In this document: in pieces, positions 46,521 through 56,131 of the stretch
Numbering within the stretch: position 1 is the first letter of the stretch
Layout: every line of letters begins with the position of its first letter
NCBI RefSeq assembly: GCF_033095965.1
Contig: NZ_AP026801.1
Location: 1,322,001 to 1,386,000 of the forward strand
Reading direction: 5' to 3'
DNA from: Xylocopilactobacillus apis
GTDB taxonomy: Bacteria > Bacillota > Bacilli > Lactobacillales > Lactobacillaceae
DNA: 64,000 nt
The notes under the pieces: generated by a model
What the model was told of the DNA's origin: nothing
Seen by the model: the letters and a program-made list of their open reading frames with translations, nothing else
Databases searched by the model: none
Program-made: the position numbers and the translations under genes

Positions 46521-48849
46521 TATTTAAATTACTTTGTTGTTTAAAGTCTTCCTCCATTGAATCTGGTTCTTCTTTTACCTGTTCTAATGTAGCTTGTTCC
46601 TGATGACCCGATTTTTGATAGCGATATGCATCAATTTTTGTTTGATAAACTTCTCGTCCCTTTGATCCGTTCATTGGGCCAACCATCCCATAACGTTCCA
46701 TATCATCAATTAAAGAAGCAGCTCGATTGTAGCCAATTTTAAAGTAGCGTTGAAGCATTGAAGAACTGGCAGTCGACTTATCGTATATCAAATCGACAGC
46801 CTCATCAAAAAGCTGATCTTCGCTGCCATCGACCTCCGTCGACTCGGTTAAATCATCAATAGAAACATCAAATTTGTCATCGTATTCTGGATCTCCTTGC
46901 CTTTTAACAAAATCAGTCACTGACTCTACATCTTCAGTTGCAATAAAAGCCCCCTGAACACGGGTTGGACTTGATGATCCCATTGGATCGAAAAGCATAT
47001 CACCATGACCAATTAATTTTTCGGCCCCATTTGTATCCAAAATAGTCCTAGAATCAACCCCGCTAGAGACAGCAAAAGCAATTCTCGAAGGAATGTTTGC
47101 TTTAATAAGTCCAGTAATAACGTCCACTGAAGGACGCTGAGTAGCAATAATCATATGAATTCCAGCTGCTCTGGCTAACTGAGCTAATCTAATGACCGCT
47201 TGTTCAACCTCGGAACCGGCAACCATCATTAAATCAGACAACTCATCGATCACAATTAAAATATAAGGTAAAAATTCTTTTTCTTCATCATCCTTAAGGA
47301 GGTTTTTATTATACTCATTAATATTTCTTGATCCAGTCTGTTTGAAAAGTTCGTAACGTCTTTCCATTTCTACTACTGCTTGATTTAGAGCCCCTGCTGC
47401 TTTTTTAGGATCAGTAACAACTGGGGTTAAAAGATGAGGTATATCATTATAGACATTTAATTCAACTTTTTTAGGATCAACTAAAATCATCTGAACTTGA
47501 TCCGGACGTGCCATCATTAAAATACTGATCAAAATTTCATTAATTGAAACTGATTTTCCAGATCCAGTAGATCCTGCAATTAATAAATGAGGCATCTTAA
47601 CAAGATTCATCGAAATAACATCACCATTGATATCACGTCCCAATGGAACTTCTAAGATATTCTTTTCATCTTTAGTTTTTGAAAACTCCGACCATACATC
47701 TCTAAAATAAACAGGCGAAGATTTGGCATTAGGAACTTCGATTCCAATTCGAGATTTTCCGGCAATTGGTGCTTCTATTCTTATATCCTTATTCGCTAAG
47801 GCTAAAGCTAAATTATCACTCAGTCCTAAAATTCGACTAATTTTCACACCATGAGGCGGTTCAATTTCAATTTGAGTAACAGAACTCCCGACACTAGCAC
47901 CAGTTACTTGAACATCGATATTAAAGTCTTTAAATGTATCAACAATGATATTTTCTTTTTCAGTTAATTCTTCTTGCGTTAACCCGCCTTTAACTGCCTT
48001 AGTCGGTTTTAGTTCATCAACTGTCGGCATGATGTAATCTGGATATTCTTTACTTTGATAATTTTGAAAAAATGTTTCTTCACTCTCATGTTCTTTGACT
48101 GGCTGAGATTCAACAGGTTTCCTTTTTTCCTGCTTTGCATCAGATGCTGCTTCTGCAAAAGGATCAATATCATTTTTTTGCTCAAATTCAGGCTCTTTTT
48201 GATTGACAACTGTTGTATTTTCTCGTTTAGGATTGTCGTGTTCTTTTTCTTCTGTTGAATGATCAAATAAATTATAAAAATATTTTCCCAGTAGACCAAA
48301 CATACTGATCAATTTTTGTATAGGAATTTCTTCTACCAGCATGAACCCCCAAATTAAAAAAACAATTGCAATTATACAAGTCCCAATTAAAGAAAATATT
48401 CGATATGATGCTGTATAAATTAATGATCCAATTAATCCAGAGAACGCTTCATTTTTGACACTGCCGTGAGTTATTGCATTTAAGACATTATTTATCGTAA
48501 TTCCAATGAATTTGTGATCTATATGTTTAATTGAAAAAATAACTGCACTAAAAAGCTGCATGAAACCCACAAAAATTAAAATTCCACCGCAAGCTTTTTT
48601 AAAGCCGATGGTAGGAAGTTTGCCTTTTATAAAAAGATACCCACCTAAAATAACCAATAATCCATCTAGCACAATAAATAAGTCACCAACAAGGAAACGA
48701 GCTATATTGGCTAAAAAAATCCCAAATGGTCCGGTTAATTTCTGCGTAATGCCAAAAATTCCAAAAAGTGCAAGGATAATGCCAATAATATTCGCAGTAT
48801 AATTTTTGTTTTTTTCTTGTTCTTTTTTAGTTGTTGATTTCTTGGTCAT
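46504..48849 (-). CDS. ftsK: DNA translocase FtsK/SpoIIIE
   Basis: A 781-residue protein with four N-terminal membrane helices (~20-175), an acidic/basic linker (~195-275) and the motor domain with Walker A IAGSTGSGKSVS (~428), Walker B ILIVIDELSDLM and IIATQRPSVDVITGLIKANIP. A C-terminal gamma winged helix (~690-750, SMLQRYFKIGYNRAASLIDDME) reads KOPS/SRS sequences. It pumps chromosomal DNA at the division septum. It heads the ftsK–ymfF–ymfH cluster. Confidence 0.95.
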   Translation of the reverse strand: MTKKSTTKKEQEKNKNYTANIIGIILALFGIFGITQKLTGPFGIFLANIARFLVGDLFIVLDGLLVILGGYLFIKGKLPTIGFKKACGGILIFVGFMQLFSAVIFSIKHIDHKFIGITINNVLNAITHGSVKNEAFSGLIGSLIYTASYRIFSLIGTCIIAIVFLIWGFMLVEEIPIQKLISMFGLLGKYFYNLFDHSTEEKEHDNPKRENTTVVNQKEPEFEQKNDIDPFAEAASDAKQEKRKPVESQPVKEHESEETFFQNYQSKEYPDYIMPTVDELKPTKAVKGGLTQEELTEKENIIVDTFKDFNIDVQVTGASVGSSVTQIEIEPPHGVKISRILGLSDNLALALANKDIRIEAPIAGKSRIGIEVPNAKSSPVYFRDVWSEFSKTKDEKNILEVPLGRDINGDVISMNLVKMPHLLIAGSTGSGKSVSINEILISILMMARPDQVQMILVDPKKVELNVYNDIPHLLTPVVTDPKKAAGALNQAVVEMERRYELFKQTGSRNINEYNKNLLKDDEEKEFLPYILIVIDELSDLMMVAGSEVEQAVIRLAQLARAAGIHMIIATQRPSVDVITGLIKANIPSRIAFAVSSGVDSRTILDTNGAEKLIGHGDMLFDPMGSSSPTRVQGAFIATEDVESVTDFVKRQGDPEYDDKFDVSIDDLTESTEVDGSEDQLFDEAVDLIYDKSTASSSMLQRYFKIGYNRAASLIDDMERYGMVGPMNGSKGREVYQTKIDAYRYQKSGHQEQATLEQVKEEPDSMEEDFKQQSNLNNDEND

Positions 48850-48892
48850 AATCCTACTATAAACTTATTTTTTATACTTTCCTAATTATTAT

Positions 48893-48934
48893 AAACAAGA
48901 AAAAAACTTCTTTTTAGAAGTTTTTTTCTTGTTT
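48893..48934 (-). terminator. Long perfect-stem terminator between DUF1149 gene and ftsK
   Basis: Nineteen bases on each side of a TTTT loop are perfectly complementary (core AAACTTCT/AGAAGTTT extended by A/T tracts and CAAG/CTTG). T-rich runs follow on the minus strand. Confidence 0.8.
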
Positions 48935-49379
48935 ATTCAGATTCACTTTCACTATCGTCTACTTCGTCGACATCTTCGGCTTTTTCAGATTTAGCGACAA
49001 AATTTAAATTAATTCCTTTATCTAGAACAAGGGTTGTTACTTCATAAGTTAAAGTCTCAATCAATTCAATAATTGGCCGCGATAATTTTTTAACTGCTTC
49101 TTCAGGTAATTCACTTTCTTTACCGTCAAATCCTTCAATTACAACAATCTGATTCATAATTCCAGAAATATCAAAATTCTGTTGGGGAGGAATAAAATCA
49201 AAAGGAATTATTACCTTCATAACTGAACCTCCTTTTGGAACCTTCAGTCCCATCTGATCAATTTCGTCATCATAAAGTTTTTGTAACTGAACTCCAATTC
49301 CTGTAGTGTCCTCAGGACTGCGCATTGATAAATCATAGTGAAACGCTTGAACAAAAATCGGTTGTCTTCTAAAATGCAT
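48933..49379 (-). CDS. DUF1149 family protein
   Basis: A 148-residue protein with the DUF1149 features: an N-terminal PIFVQAFHYDL, PFDFIPPQQNFDISGIMNQIV in the middle and PIIELIETLTYEVT near the end, followed by an acidic tail (DEVDDSESESE). The beta-rich fold resembles SecB-like proteins. No membrane segments. Its role is not established. It is the last gene of the IIA–permease–trmL–DUF1149 operon. Confidence 0.85.
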   Translation of the reverse strand: MHFRRQPIFVQAFHYDLSMRSPEDTTGIGVQLQKLYDDEIDQMGLKVPKGGSVMKVIIPFDFIPPQQNFDISGIMNQIVVIEGFDGKESELPEEAVKKLSRPIIELIETLTYEVTTLVLDKGINLNFVAKSEKAEDVDEVDDSESESE

Positions 49380-49398
49380 TTTTTTACCTCAATATTTT

Positions 49399-49905
49399 TT
49401 ATTTTAATTTATCATGCGGATACTCATGTGTGAGTTCAAGTCCTGAAAAATTTTGTTGACGAAGTACTTCAAATAGTACAATTGCCACGCTATTAGAGAG
49501 ATTTAAAGATCTAATTTTATCAGTCATTGGAATTCTGATGCACTTATCCATATTTTCCCGCATAAATTTTTCAGGCAGTCCCTTAGTCTCGCGCCCAAAC
49601 ATCAAATAGTCATCACATTCGATAGTGTAATCAATATCCGTATACATTTTATCAGCAAACTTACTAACTAAAAACAAGCGAGCTTGTTTTGGCAGATACT
49701 CCATAAAGTCATCCAGTGAATCATGATAAGTAATATTAACTTGATCCCAATAATCTAGACCCGCTCTTTTAAGATGTTTTTCATCCAGCGAAAAACCTAA
49801 AGGACGAATCAAGTGTAAATGCGCATCTGTACCGGCACAAGTTCTTGCAATATTACCTGTATTTGACGGAATTTCAGGTGCAAATAAAACAATATTATTA
49901 GTCAA
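49399..49905 (-). CDS. trmL: tRNA (cytidine/uridine-2'-O)-methyltransferase TrmL
   Basis: A SPOUT-class enzyme of 168 residues with PEIPSNTGNIARTCAGTDAHLHLIRPLGF at the N-terminus (two parts), LMFGRETKGLP (~105) and the knotted C-terminal IPMTDKIRSLNLSNSVAIVLFE. It methylates the 2'-OH of the wobble base of certain leucine tRNAs with SAM. It follows the AI-2E-type permease by two bases. Confidence 0.93.
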   Translation of the reverse strand: MTNNIVLFAPEIPSNTGNIARTCAGTDAHLHLIRPLGFSLDEKHLKRAGLDYWDQVNITYHDSLDDFMEYLPKQARLFLVSKFADKMYTDIDYTIECDDYLMFGRETKGLPEKFMRENMDKCIRIPMTDKIRSLNLSNSVAIVLFEVLRQQNFSGLELTHEYPHDKLK

Positions 49906-49907
49906 TT

Positions 49908-51077
49908 TTATTCCTTTCCATCTTCATCAAGAGCTATTTCCTGATATGCACCAGTTCGAGCTTTGTACCAATTAAAAACACGACCGACAATAATTTTAGC
50001 CACAGCATAAATTGGAATTCCAAAAATCACTCCAAATATTCCAAAAAGATTACCAGCCGTTAACAACACGATCAAAGTTGTCACAGGGTGCATTTTCATA
50101 TTGGCACTCATTATTAATGGTGATATTAATTGGCTTTCTAAAAGCCATTCAACAACAAAAACTAAAAGTACCTTCACAACCATCATTGGTGACATAAAAA
50201 GTGCTACGATAATTGTTGGAATTTCTGAAAGCCAAGAACCAAAGAACGGAATTACATTAAATACCCCTGCTAGAATACCTAATAATAAACCATATTTCAA
50301 ACCAACTATTTGATACCCAATGATAAAAATAACAGCAACGAAAAAAGCAACCGTTAGTTGACCACGAACATACATCGAAACTTGGCGGTTAATATCTTCA
50401 AGTAATCTAATTCCGCTTTTTCGATATTTAACAGGCATTAAGCTGCCAATTGAGATTTTTAATTTTCTGCCGTCTTTTAACATAAAGAAAAGTAAAAAAG
50501 GAATCGTTACAATATTGACCATTGTAGATGCCACTTTTCCCACAATACCGGTAATGTTTTTTAAGACATCCTGGGCAAAAGAGGCAATTTCAGAAGAAGA
50601 AGTTTTAAAATAATTTATTGTATATTTATAAACGCTATCTGAAATACCTTTTACAGTATGAGGATCAAAATTTTTAGCAAACCATTTAATTAATACCTGG
50701 TAATAATGAGGAAGACTAGTCCCAAGTGCAATAATTTGATTCACAATACTTGGAATTACAAATAATATCAAAAGGATTAGCAGCAAAAAAATAATTACAA
50801 AAAGAAGAGCAATTATAATTATTCGATTAATGCCAAATTTTCTCTCAAAAAAATCAACAATTGGATTTAAAAGATAAAAAAGCAATCCCGCAACTAATAC
50901 TGGAACAAAAATTGCTAAAACAAATTGATGAATAGGCTCAAAAATTCCTCGAACCTGAATTAAAAGAAAAATTGCTAATAGAATGAGAATTATATTAATA
51001 ATTAAAACTGTAAATTTATTATTTAAAAAACGCCTGTAAAACCACGAGAGCTTCTTTTTTGATTTTTGCTTATCCAT
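49908..51077 (-). CDS. AI-2E family transporter (PF01594)
   Basis: A 389-residue permease with about eight membrane helices and the conserved segment GLKYGLLLGILAGVFNVIPFFGSWLSEIP (~263-290) followed by PLIMSANMKMHPVTTLIVLLTAGNLFGIFGVIFGIP. The family includes TqsA (autoinducer-2 export) and sodium/proton antiporters of alkaliphiles. Substrate unknown. It follows an orphan PTS IIA-like gene by three bases. Confidence 0.9.
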   Translation of the reverse strand: MDKQKSKKKLSWFYRRFLNNKFTVLIINIILILLAIFLLIQVRGIFEPIHQFVLAIFVPVLVAGLLFYLLNPIVDFFERKFGINRIIIIALLFVIIFLLLILLILFVIPSIVNQIIALGTSLPHYYQVLIKWFAKNFDPHTVKGISDSVYKYTINYFKTSSSEIASFAQDVLKNITGIVGKVASTMVNIVTIPFLLFFMLKDGRKLKISIGSLMPVKYRKSGIRLLEDINRQVSMYVRGQLTVAFFVAVIFIIGYQIVGLKYGLLLGILAGVFNVIPFFGSWLSEIPTIIVALFMSPMMVVKVLLVFVVEWLLESQLISPLIMSANMKMHPVTTLIVLLTAGNLFGIFGVIFGIPIYAVAKIIVGRVFNWYKARTGAYQEIALDEDGKE

Positions 51078-51080
51078 AAT

Positions 51081-51446
51081 TTAGTCGCTATAAGTGATTT
51101 CACTGCCTATTTTTAAATTAGAGAAATCGATCTTCCCATCCAAATAAACTGCACTTTCAAGGTGATCACCTTTATGATTAAAAACTAAATTGATATGATT
51201 AATCGTTCTCATATTTTCTTGAACTAACGAGCCCACGTATTCAACATCAAAAGCAGTATCACCGATCAAAACCTGATCTCCTTTTTTTAAAGTAAACTTA
51301 CGCTTCATCTCATTATCTAAAAATTCTTGACTTATTGATATTTCAGCAATTTCCTGCGTAACCGATTCTCCAAATAAAACCAACATCTGATCTTCAGTAT
51401 TGAGAGCATGATTTCCTATCCGAGTAACCCTTGTTTTAAAATCCAC
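51081..51446 (-). CDS. Orphan PTS glucitol/sorbitol IIA-like protein without the active-site histidine
   Basis: A 121-residue protein aligning with the SrlB/GutA fold: RVTRIGNHAL..DQMLVLFGE, then DTAFDVEYVGSLVQENMRTINHINLVF. The phosphorylatable His region of SrlB (CFIHCHGEL) corresponds to EISISQEFL, which has no His. No IIB/IIC or sorbitol dehydrogenase gene is present. It is the first gene of an operon with an AI-2E transporter, trmL and DUF1149. It may be a non-phosphorylatable regulatory or binding protein; such orphans are often misannotated as sugar transporters. Confidence 0.78.
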   Translation of the reverse strand: MDFKTRVTRIGNHALNTEDQMLVLFGESVTQEIAEISISQEFLDNEMKRKFTLKKGDQVLIGDTAFDVEYVGSLVQENMRTINHINLVFNHKGDHLESAVYLDGKIDFSNLKIGSEITYSD

Positions 51447-51497
51447 GACCGTTTAGCTCCTAAAAAAATTATTTCTTATAATTGTATCAGATTTAAC

Positions 51498-52697
51498 TTA
51501 AGGCTTAATTATCTTTTTTTGAGTAAAAACATTAATCAAAAGATTAACTAAAACTAACAAAGATCCTGCTACAAAAATACCGCGATAGTCAAAAACACCA
51601 GCTACTAGTGATCCCAATAATGGTCCAACCATTGCTCCAAGTGACATAAAGCTTTGGTTGTAAGCAAAAACTCGACTTATTTGTGCTTGATCAGTGTTAC
51701 GAGTTAATAACGAATTAACCGAGGGCAACAGCGCTGCATCACTAATACCAATTAAAAATCTCATTAAAACTAAAAGCCCAATCGAAGCAATCATACTGGT
51801 TCCTAATTGGACAAAAAATGCAAAAACAAAACCTGCAATTAGCATTTTTTCAGCACCTAAGCGATCTCCTAGACGACCAAATATCGGTGCCGTTAAAGCT
51901 GTGGAGATACCAGGGGCTGCGGAAACAACTCCTGCCATTAGAGCAATCTGACCTTTATTATTCATCAACTCTTTAACATAAAGAGAAACAATTGGGTTAA
52001 TAGAGAGATTAACCATCTGAATAATCATTGTTGTAATAAATAACCCGATGACTAAATTTCGATTAGCTAATTTTGCGAAAAATTCTTTGCCAGAAGGCAT
52101 TGATTCTTTTTTCTGAGGATGAAAGTCTTCTTTAATAAAAATAATTGTCACTAAGAATACCAGAAACAAGCCAAAACCTGTGACAAAAAAAGTATGTCTT
52201 AAGCTAAAAATAGAAGCAAAAACTCCTCCCAAAAGAGGGCCTAAAAAGCTACCAGAAGTTGACCCGGTAACAATAGTTCCCAGCGCTCTTCCAACATGTT
52301 TTTTTGGAGTATTTGCTGCAATTAAAGCATTTGCATTACTGACGTAACCACCAAAAAAGCCTTGAAAAAGTCTTAGGATTATCATTTCCCAGACGTTAGT
52401 AACAAATCCCATTAAAGTAAATGCAATGAAAAGCCCTAAAGAAGCTCTAATCAGCATCAAACGACGTCCAGAACGATCAGCTAGTTTTCCCCAAAAAGGT
52501 GCTGATATTGCCATTGCAAAAAATGTTGCTGCATATGCAACTGCACTATAAAATCCTAAAGCTCCTTTAGAAAATTTACCAAATGATGAAATATAAAGCG
52601 ACAAAAATGGTGTTACTTCACTTAAGCTCATCGAAACCATGAAGACACTAATTGTTAAAAAGAAAAGATTCTTTTTTGATTGAACATCATCTTCCAA
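51498..52697 (-). CDS. MFS drug-efflux transporter
   Basis: A 399-residue protein with 12 predicted membrane helices and motif A (PFWGKLADRSGRRLML, ~64-79) plus a motif-C-like GSTSGSFLGPLLGG (~145). Resembles multidrug efflux MFS proteins of the TetA/YkuC group. It lies 15 bases downstream of an AEC transporter. Substrate unknown. Confidence 0.87.
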   Translation of the reverse strand: MEDDVQSKKNLFFLTISVFMVSMSLSEVTPFLSLYISSFGKFSKGALGFYSAVAYAATFFAMAISAPFWGKLADRSGRRLMLIRASLGLFIAFTLMGFVTNVWEMIILRLFQGFFGGYVSNANALIAANTPKKHVGRALGTIVTGSTSGSFLGPLLGGVFASIFSLRHTFFVTGFGLFLVFLVTIIFIKEDFHPQKKESMPSGKEFFAKLANRNLVIGLFITTMIIQMVNLSINPIVSLYVKELMNNKGQIALMAGVVSAAPGISTALTAPIFGRLGDRLGAEKMLIAGFVFAFFVQLGTSMIASIGLLVLMRFLIGISDAALLPSVNSLLTRNTDQAQISRVFAYNQSFMSLGAMVGPLLGSLVAGVFDYRGIFVAGSLLVLVNLLINVFTQKKIIKP

Positions 52698-52711
52698 GAT
52701 TACTTTCTCCT

Positions 52712-53670
52712 TTAATGTATTAATTGAACTAAAGTCATTAAGATTGGAATAACAATCAATGATAAAAGAGTTGTTTCTGCAACCATAATTGAAGCAAAAT
52801 CGGCATCAGCATTATACATATTAGCCACAATTGGCGCATTAGTCATTACTGGCATTGCTGATTGAATAATAAAAATTTGTTTTACAAGGACTGGTAAATT
52901 AATCGGCAATAATAATAAACTCATTAATAAGGGAGCAAATATAAATCTACCAGCAATTATCCCAACACTGCTTCGATCAATTCGAATTCGTTTAATTCCA
53001 ACCCTTGAAATAGAAATTCCAATAAAAATCATTGACAACGGAATTGTCAAATTACCCAAGTATACTAAGTCTTGATGTAAAAAAGGGACATAGTGAAAAA
53101 CGTTAAACGGCAAAATCACTAAAACAATTGCAATCATAAAACCTAAGAGCGGCGGCGAAAAGATCCGACCCACGATCTCTTTAATAGATAATTTAGTGTT
53201 TATTTGACCATCTCTTTGAATTAGCCAAACTCCAAGAGTCCAAAAAATTGTTGTATTAGCAATATAATAAACCAAAACAAAAGGCAGACTCTTGGTTCCA
53301 AATAGAGCAATATTAACTGGCAGGCCAATAAATACAGTATTTGAGTTAAAGAACATCGATGAAAACGACCCACGACGATAATCTGGAATTCTAAGCATCT
53401 TAATTACAACAAAAGAAAAAGCAAAAAGTATTAACATCGATAAAGCTGGAAAAACAAGCATCGGCAAATCACGCTGAAGATCAGTTGGTGTAAATTGATT
53501 TGAAATTGTTGCAATCATATAGCAAGGCAAGGCAATATTTGTTACAACCTTTGAAATTGTTTTGGTAAATTTTTCGTCGAACCAGCCCTTTTGAGCGAAA
53601 AAAAATCCAACGCCAATCATTACAATCACAACCAAAATTCCTTGAATTGCTTTAAAAAAATTGCTAACAT
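52712..53670 (-). CDS. AEC-family transporter, start region frameshifted
   Basis: About 320 residues with ten membrane helices in two halves, typical of auxin-efflux-carrier/malate permease proteins of lactic acid bacteria (VIVMIGVGFFFAQKGWFDE, NIALPCYMIATISN, MPVMTNAPIVANMY). The best start is the ATG 53668-53670 with GGGGGAT, five bases away. It reads MLAIF and then leaves the frame at a run of seven A/T (53654-53660). One more base would join it to FFKAIQG. The open frame itself can only begin at a TTG (53695) without a ribosome binding site. It may be an assembly error, slippage or mutation. Substrate unknown. Confidence 0.8.
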
Positions 53671-53739
53671 TTCTATCCCCCAAAGAAATTATCAATAGTT
53701 AAAATATTACCACTTTTTTGAATTTTTGAATTTTTATAT

Positions 53740-53771
53740 AAAAAAAATCCAGAAATTTTAATCTCCAGATT
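53740..53771 (-). terminator. Terminator after the LTA-synthase-like gene
   Basis: On the minus strand AATCTGGAGAT pairs with ATTTCTGGATT (with three G·U pairs) and is followed by eight T. Confidence 0.7.
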
Positions 53772-53773
53772 TT

Positions 53774-56110
53774 TTATTTACTCCAGACCCGTTGATCCTT
53801 AACATGATTAGTTTTCAAGTAGTAAACCACCTTTTCAAACTCATCAACTTTTTTCTGAATCTTGCTTGGTAATTTATGCACAAGTTTGTTATTTCGAATA
53901 TATGCGTCTCCATATCCAAAAACTTGAACATCCTTCTTCATATCCATTGTTGCCTGCATATAAGCACTTCCTTTAATGCCAAGATGTTCGAAAATCGTTG
54001 GCAGAACATACATTGGAGAAATATTAGGACCTTCTCCTTTAAAGTCAGTCTTAAGCATTTTTTTAGCGGATGAATTGGCCCAAATTACATAAGGTGTATC
54101 AAAATAATTATGAAATCCTTTTTCTGTGCCGTAATCTAGATCAATACCAAGCATTTTATATGTACTGTTGTTATCTCCGCCCCAAGGATTGTGATCACCC
54201 CAAAAAGCTAAAACAATCGGTTTTTTAGATTTTTCAAAACTATCAACTAATTTAACAAGTGCTTCGTTAGTAGCCTTTATTCCCGTCAAGTAATTATTAA
54301 TAATCCCATAATCTTTTTTATTATAAGAGTTTTGCCACTGAACTAAAGGTTTGCCTGAAAATTCGGTTGAATATGGGCCATGATTTTGATAAGTAACGGT
54401 TTGATTAAAAATCATTTTTCCGTTTTTTGTAACTTGATTAAATTGTTTTATTAAATCAGGGAATACCTTATCATCCGGCACAATGAAACTATCATCCACA
54501 TGCTTATCGTAATAATTTTCTTTATCTCTAAATTTATCAAAACCTAAATATAGATCGATATTCTGTCGATTATAAAACCAGCCAAAACCTGGGTGAAGTG
54601 CACGAGTCACATATCCTTGCTCGTTGAAATAATCAACGAAAGAATTCATCGGCTGATTAATTGTTTCAATACTAGGGTATCCTGTCAGCATCTTCCGCTC
54701 AGTGTCGATGGTCCCACCACCAAAAATAGTTGTAGTTAAGTGACCCGACATTGATTTACTTCTAATTTTATTGAGTCCCGCATAAACCGACGGATCAATT
54801 TTGATATTTGACCACTTGCTAAAATCGTTATATGCCTCTAACTGAATCGTAACGATATTAACTTTTTTGTTTTTCGGAATATTGTTGTAGCTATACTTAG
54901 AAAGTGATTTAACTGCTTCTTCTTTGTTATATCCCTTAGGAGCAGTCAATGTTCCTTTATTAGTAGTATTAAGAAACGAAAAGAAAACTCCATTTGTCGC
55001 GTATCGATTAGGAAAACTCCAGATGTTTCCTCTGGTAATCGCCTTAGCTCCTTTGTAAAAATCATCATTTAAATAAACATGATTTAATGCGTACGAGCCA
55101 GAGAACAAAAGAATTAAACAAGCTGCAAAACGTCTAATTTTTCCATTATCAATACTTTTAACAAAGTAGGCAATTAGTAAGCAAAGTAAAATTCCAAGAA
55201 AAATAATTGCTAAATATTTTTTTGGTAAAATGTAGCTGTATCTTTCTCCCATGTCAGCAGCTTCACTGGCCAAGAAAATATCTGAAAAAGAAAATGGATA
55301 ACTGCGATACTTATACATAAAAAAGTTGACTGTCGCAATTGCAACCGGAGCAATACTACCTAGTAAAATTCCCCATCCAACGTTATCCACGATTGTATAA
55401 GCAATTAAAATGACAATAAATACCGGTAAAATGTTTAAAACCATTAAATGAGTATCGGCCAGTACATCTTGGGTCATTTCCCAACTAAACTTATTAGTTG
55501 CAATCAATTCACTGATGTACGTTACAAAAAGTGCAGCAAATCCGATTATTACAACATCACGAATATTTACTAACCATGATTTAATCAAAAAAGAACGGTA
55601 ATCAGAATATAATTTACCACCAGAAAAAATTGTAAAAGACTCTTTATCAGGTAACTTTCTTAAATATGCCCGGTAGGTATGAGGAGAAGCAATTTTGGTC
55701 GTTGTTGAAGAAAATTTAGCATAACTTTCTTCAAATAATTGAATCGAACCTTTAACTTCTCCTTGTAAATCAATCGCTAATCCGTAAACCTTAAGACGAC
55801 TTGGAACAATGATCCTTAATAAATCAGTCGGAACTCTTCCAATTATATTTTTTAATTCAAAAGTTTTTAAAATTCCCTTTGAATTACGATGTAATTTTTT
55901 CCAAGATTCCTCTTTTAAAGGGCTCTTTAAAATTAAGTGCCAAACTTTTTTCTGATAGTCCGGTTCTTTAATAGCTCTAACTAAAAGTAAGATGCGCCAC
56001 CAGAGAATTGGAAATACAATCCAAAAACGCCAAGGACGTCTTCTAATATAAAAGCCTAGAATTGACAGGAAGGCATTACTTTTGCCTAACCATGTTTCAA
56101 TATCAAGCAT
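53774..56110 (-). CDS. LTA-synthase-family (sulfatase-fold) membrane phosphotransferase with N-terminal extension
   Basis: A 778-residue protein. Residues 1-180 are a cytoplasmic extension with basic/aromatic character. About five membrane helices follow (~185-340). Residues ~400-720 form an extracellular sulfatase-like domain with a metal-binding Glu in VTIQLEAY (~415), the nucleophile Thr in FGGGTIDTERKML (~450), NHGPYS (~562) and WGDHNPWGGD (~628). LtaS-type enzymes polymerise glycerol phosphate from phosphatidylglycerol onto glycolipid. Related enzymes prime LTA or modify other glycans. The long extension is unusual for LtaS. The product could be a phosphoglycerol transferase other than the main LTA synthase. 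Confidence 0.82.
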   Translation of the reverse strand: MLDIETWLGKSNAFLSILGFYIRRRPWRFWIVFPILWWRILLLVRAIKEPDYQKKVWHLILKSPLKEESWKKLHRNSKGILKTFELKNIIGRVPTDLLRIIVPSRLKVYGLAIDLQGEVKGSIQLFEESYAKFSSTTTKIASPHTYRAYLRKLPDKESFTIFSGGKLYSDYRSFLIKSWLVNIRDVVIIGFAALFVTYISELIATNKFSWEMTQDVLADTHLMVLNILPVFIVILIAYTIVDNVGWGILLGSIAPVAIATVNFFMYKYRSYPFSFSDIFLASEAADMGERYSYILPKKYLAIIFLGILLCLLIAYFVKSIDNGKIRRFAACLILLFSGSYALNHVYLNDDFYKGAKAITRGNIWSFPNRYATNGVFFSFLNTTNKGTLTAPKGYNKEEAVKSLSKYSYNNIPKNKKVNIVTIQLEAYNDFSKWSNIKIDPSVYAGLNKIRSKSMSGHLTTTIFGGGTIDTERKMLTGYPSIETINQPMNSFVDYFNEQGYVTRALHPGFGWFYNRQNIDLYLGFDKFRDKENYYDKHVDDSFIVPDDKVFPDLIKQFNQVTKNGKMIFNQTVTYQNHGPYSTEFSGKPLVQWQNSYNKKDYGIINNYLTGIKATNEALVKLVDSFEKSKKPIVLAFWGDHNPWGGDNNSTYKMLGIDLDYGTEKGFHNYFDTPYVIWANSSAKKMLKTDFKGEGPNISPMYVLPTIFEHLGIKGSAYMQATMDMKKDVQVFGYGDAYIRNNKLVHKLPSKIQKKVDEFEKVVYYLKTNHVKDQRVWSK

Positions 56111-56131
56111 TATTCTCCTTCTTAAAATAAA

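Noticed and set aside
48055-48802. Plus-strand ORFs opposite ftsK
   Set aside because: They are shadows of the FtsK linker and membrane region, with hydrophobic or basic composition forced by the opposite strand.
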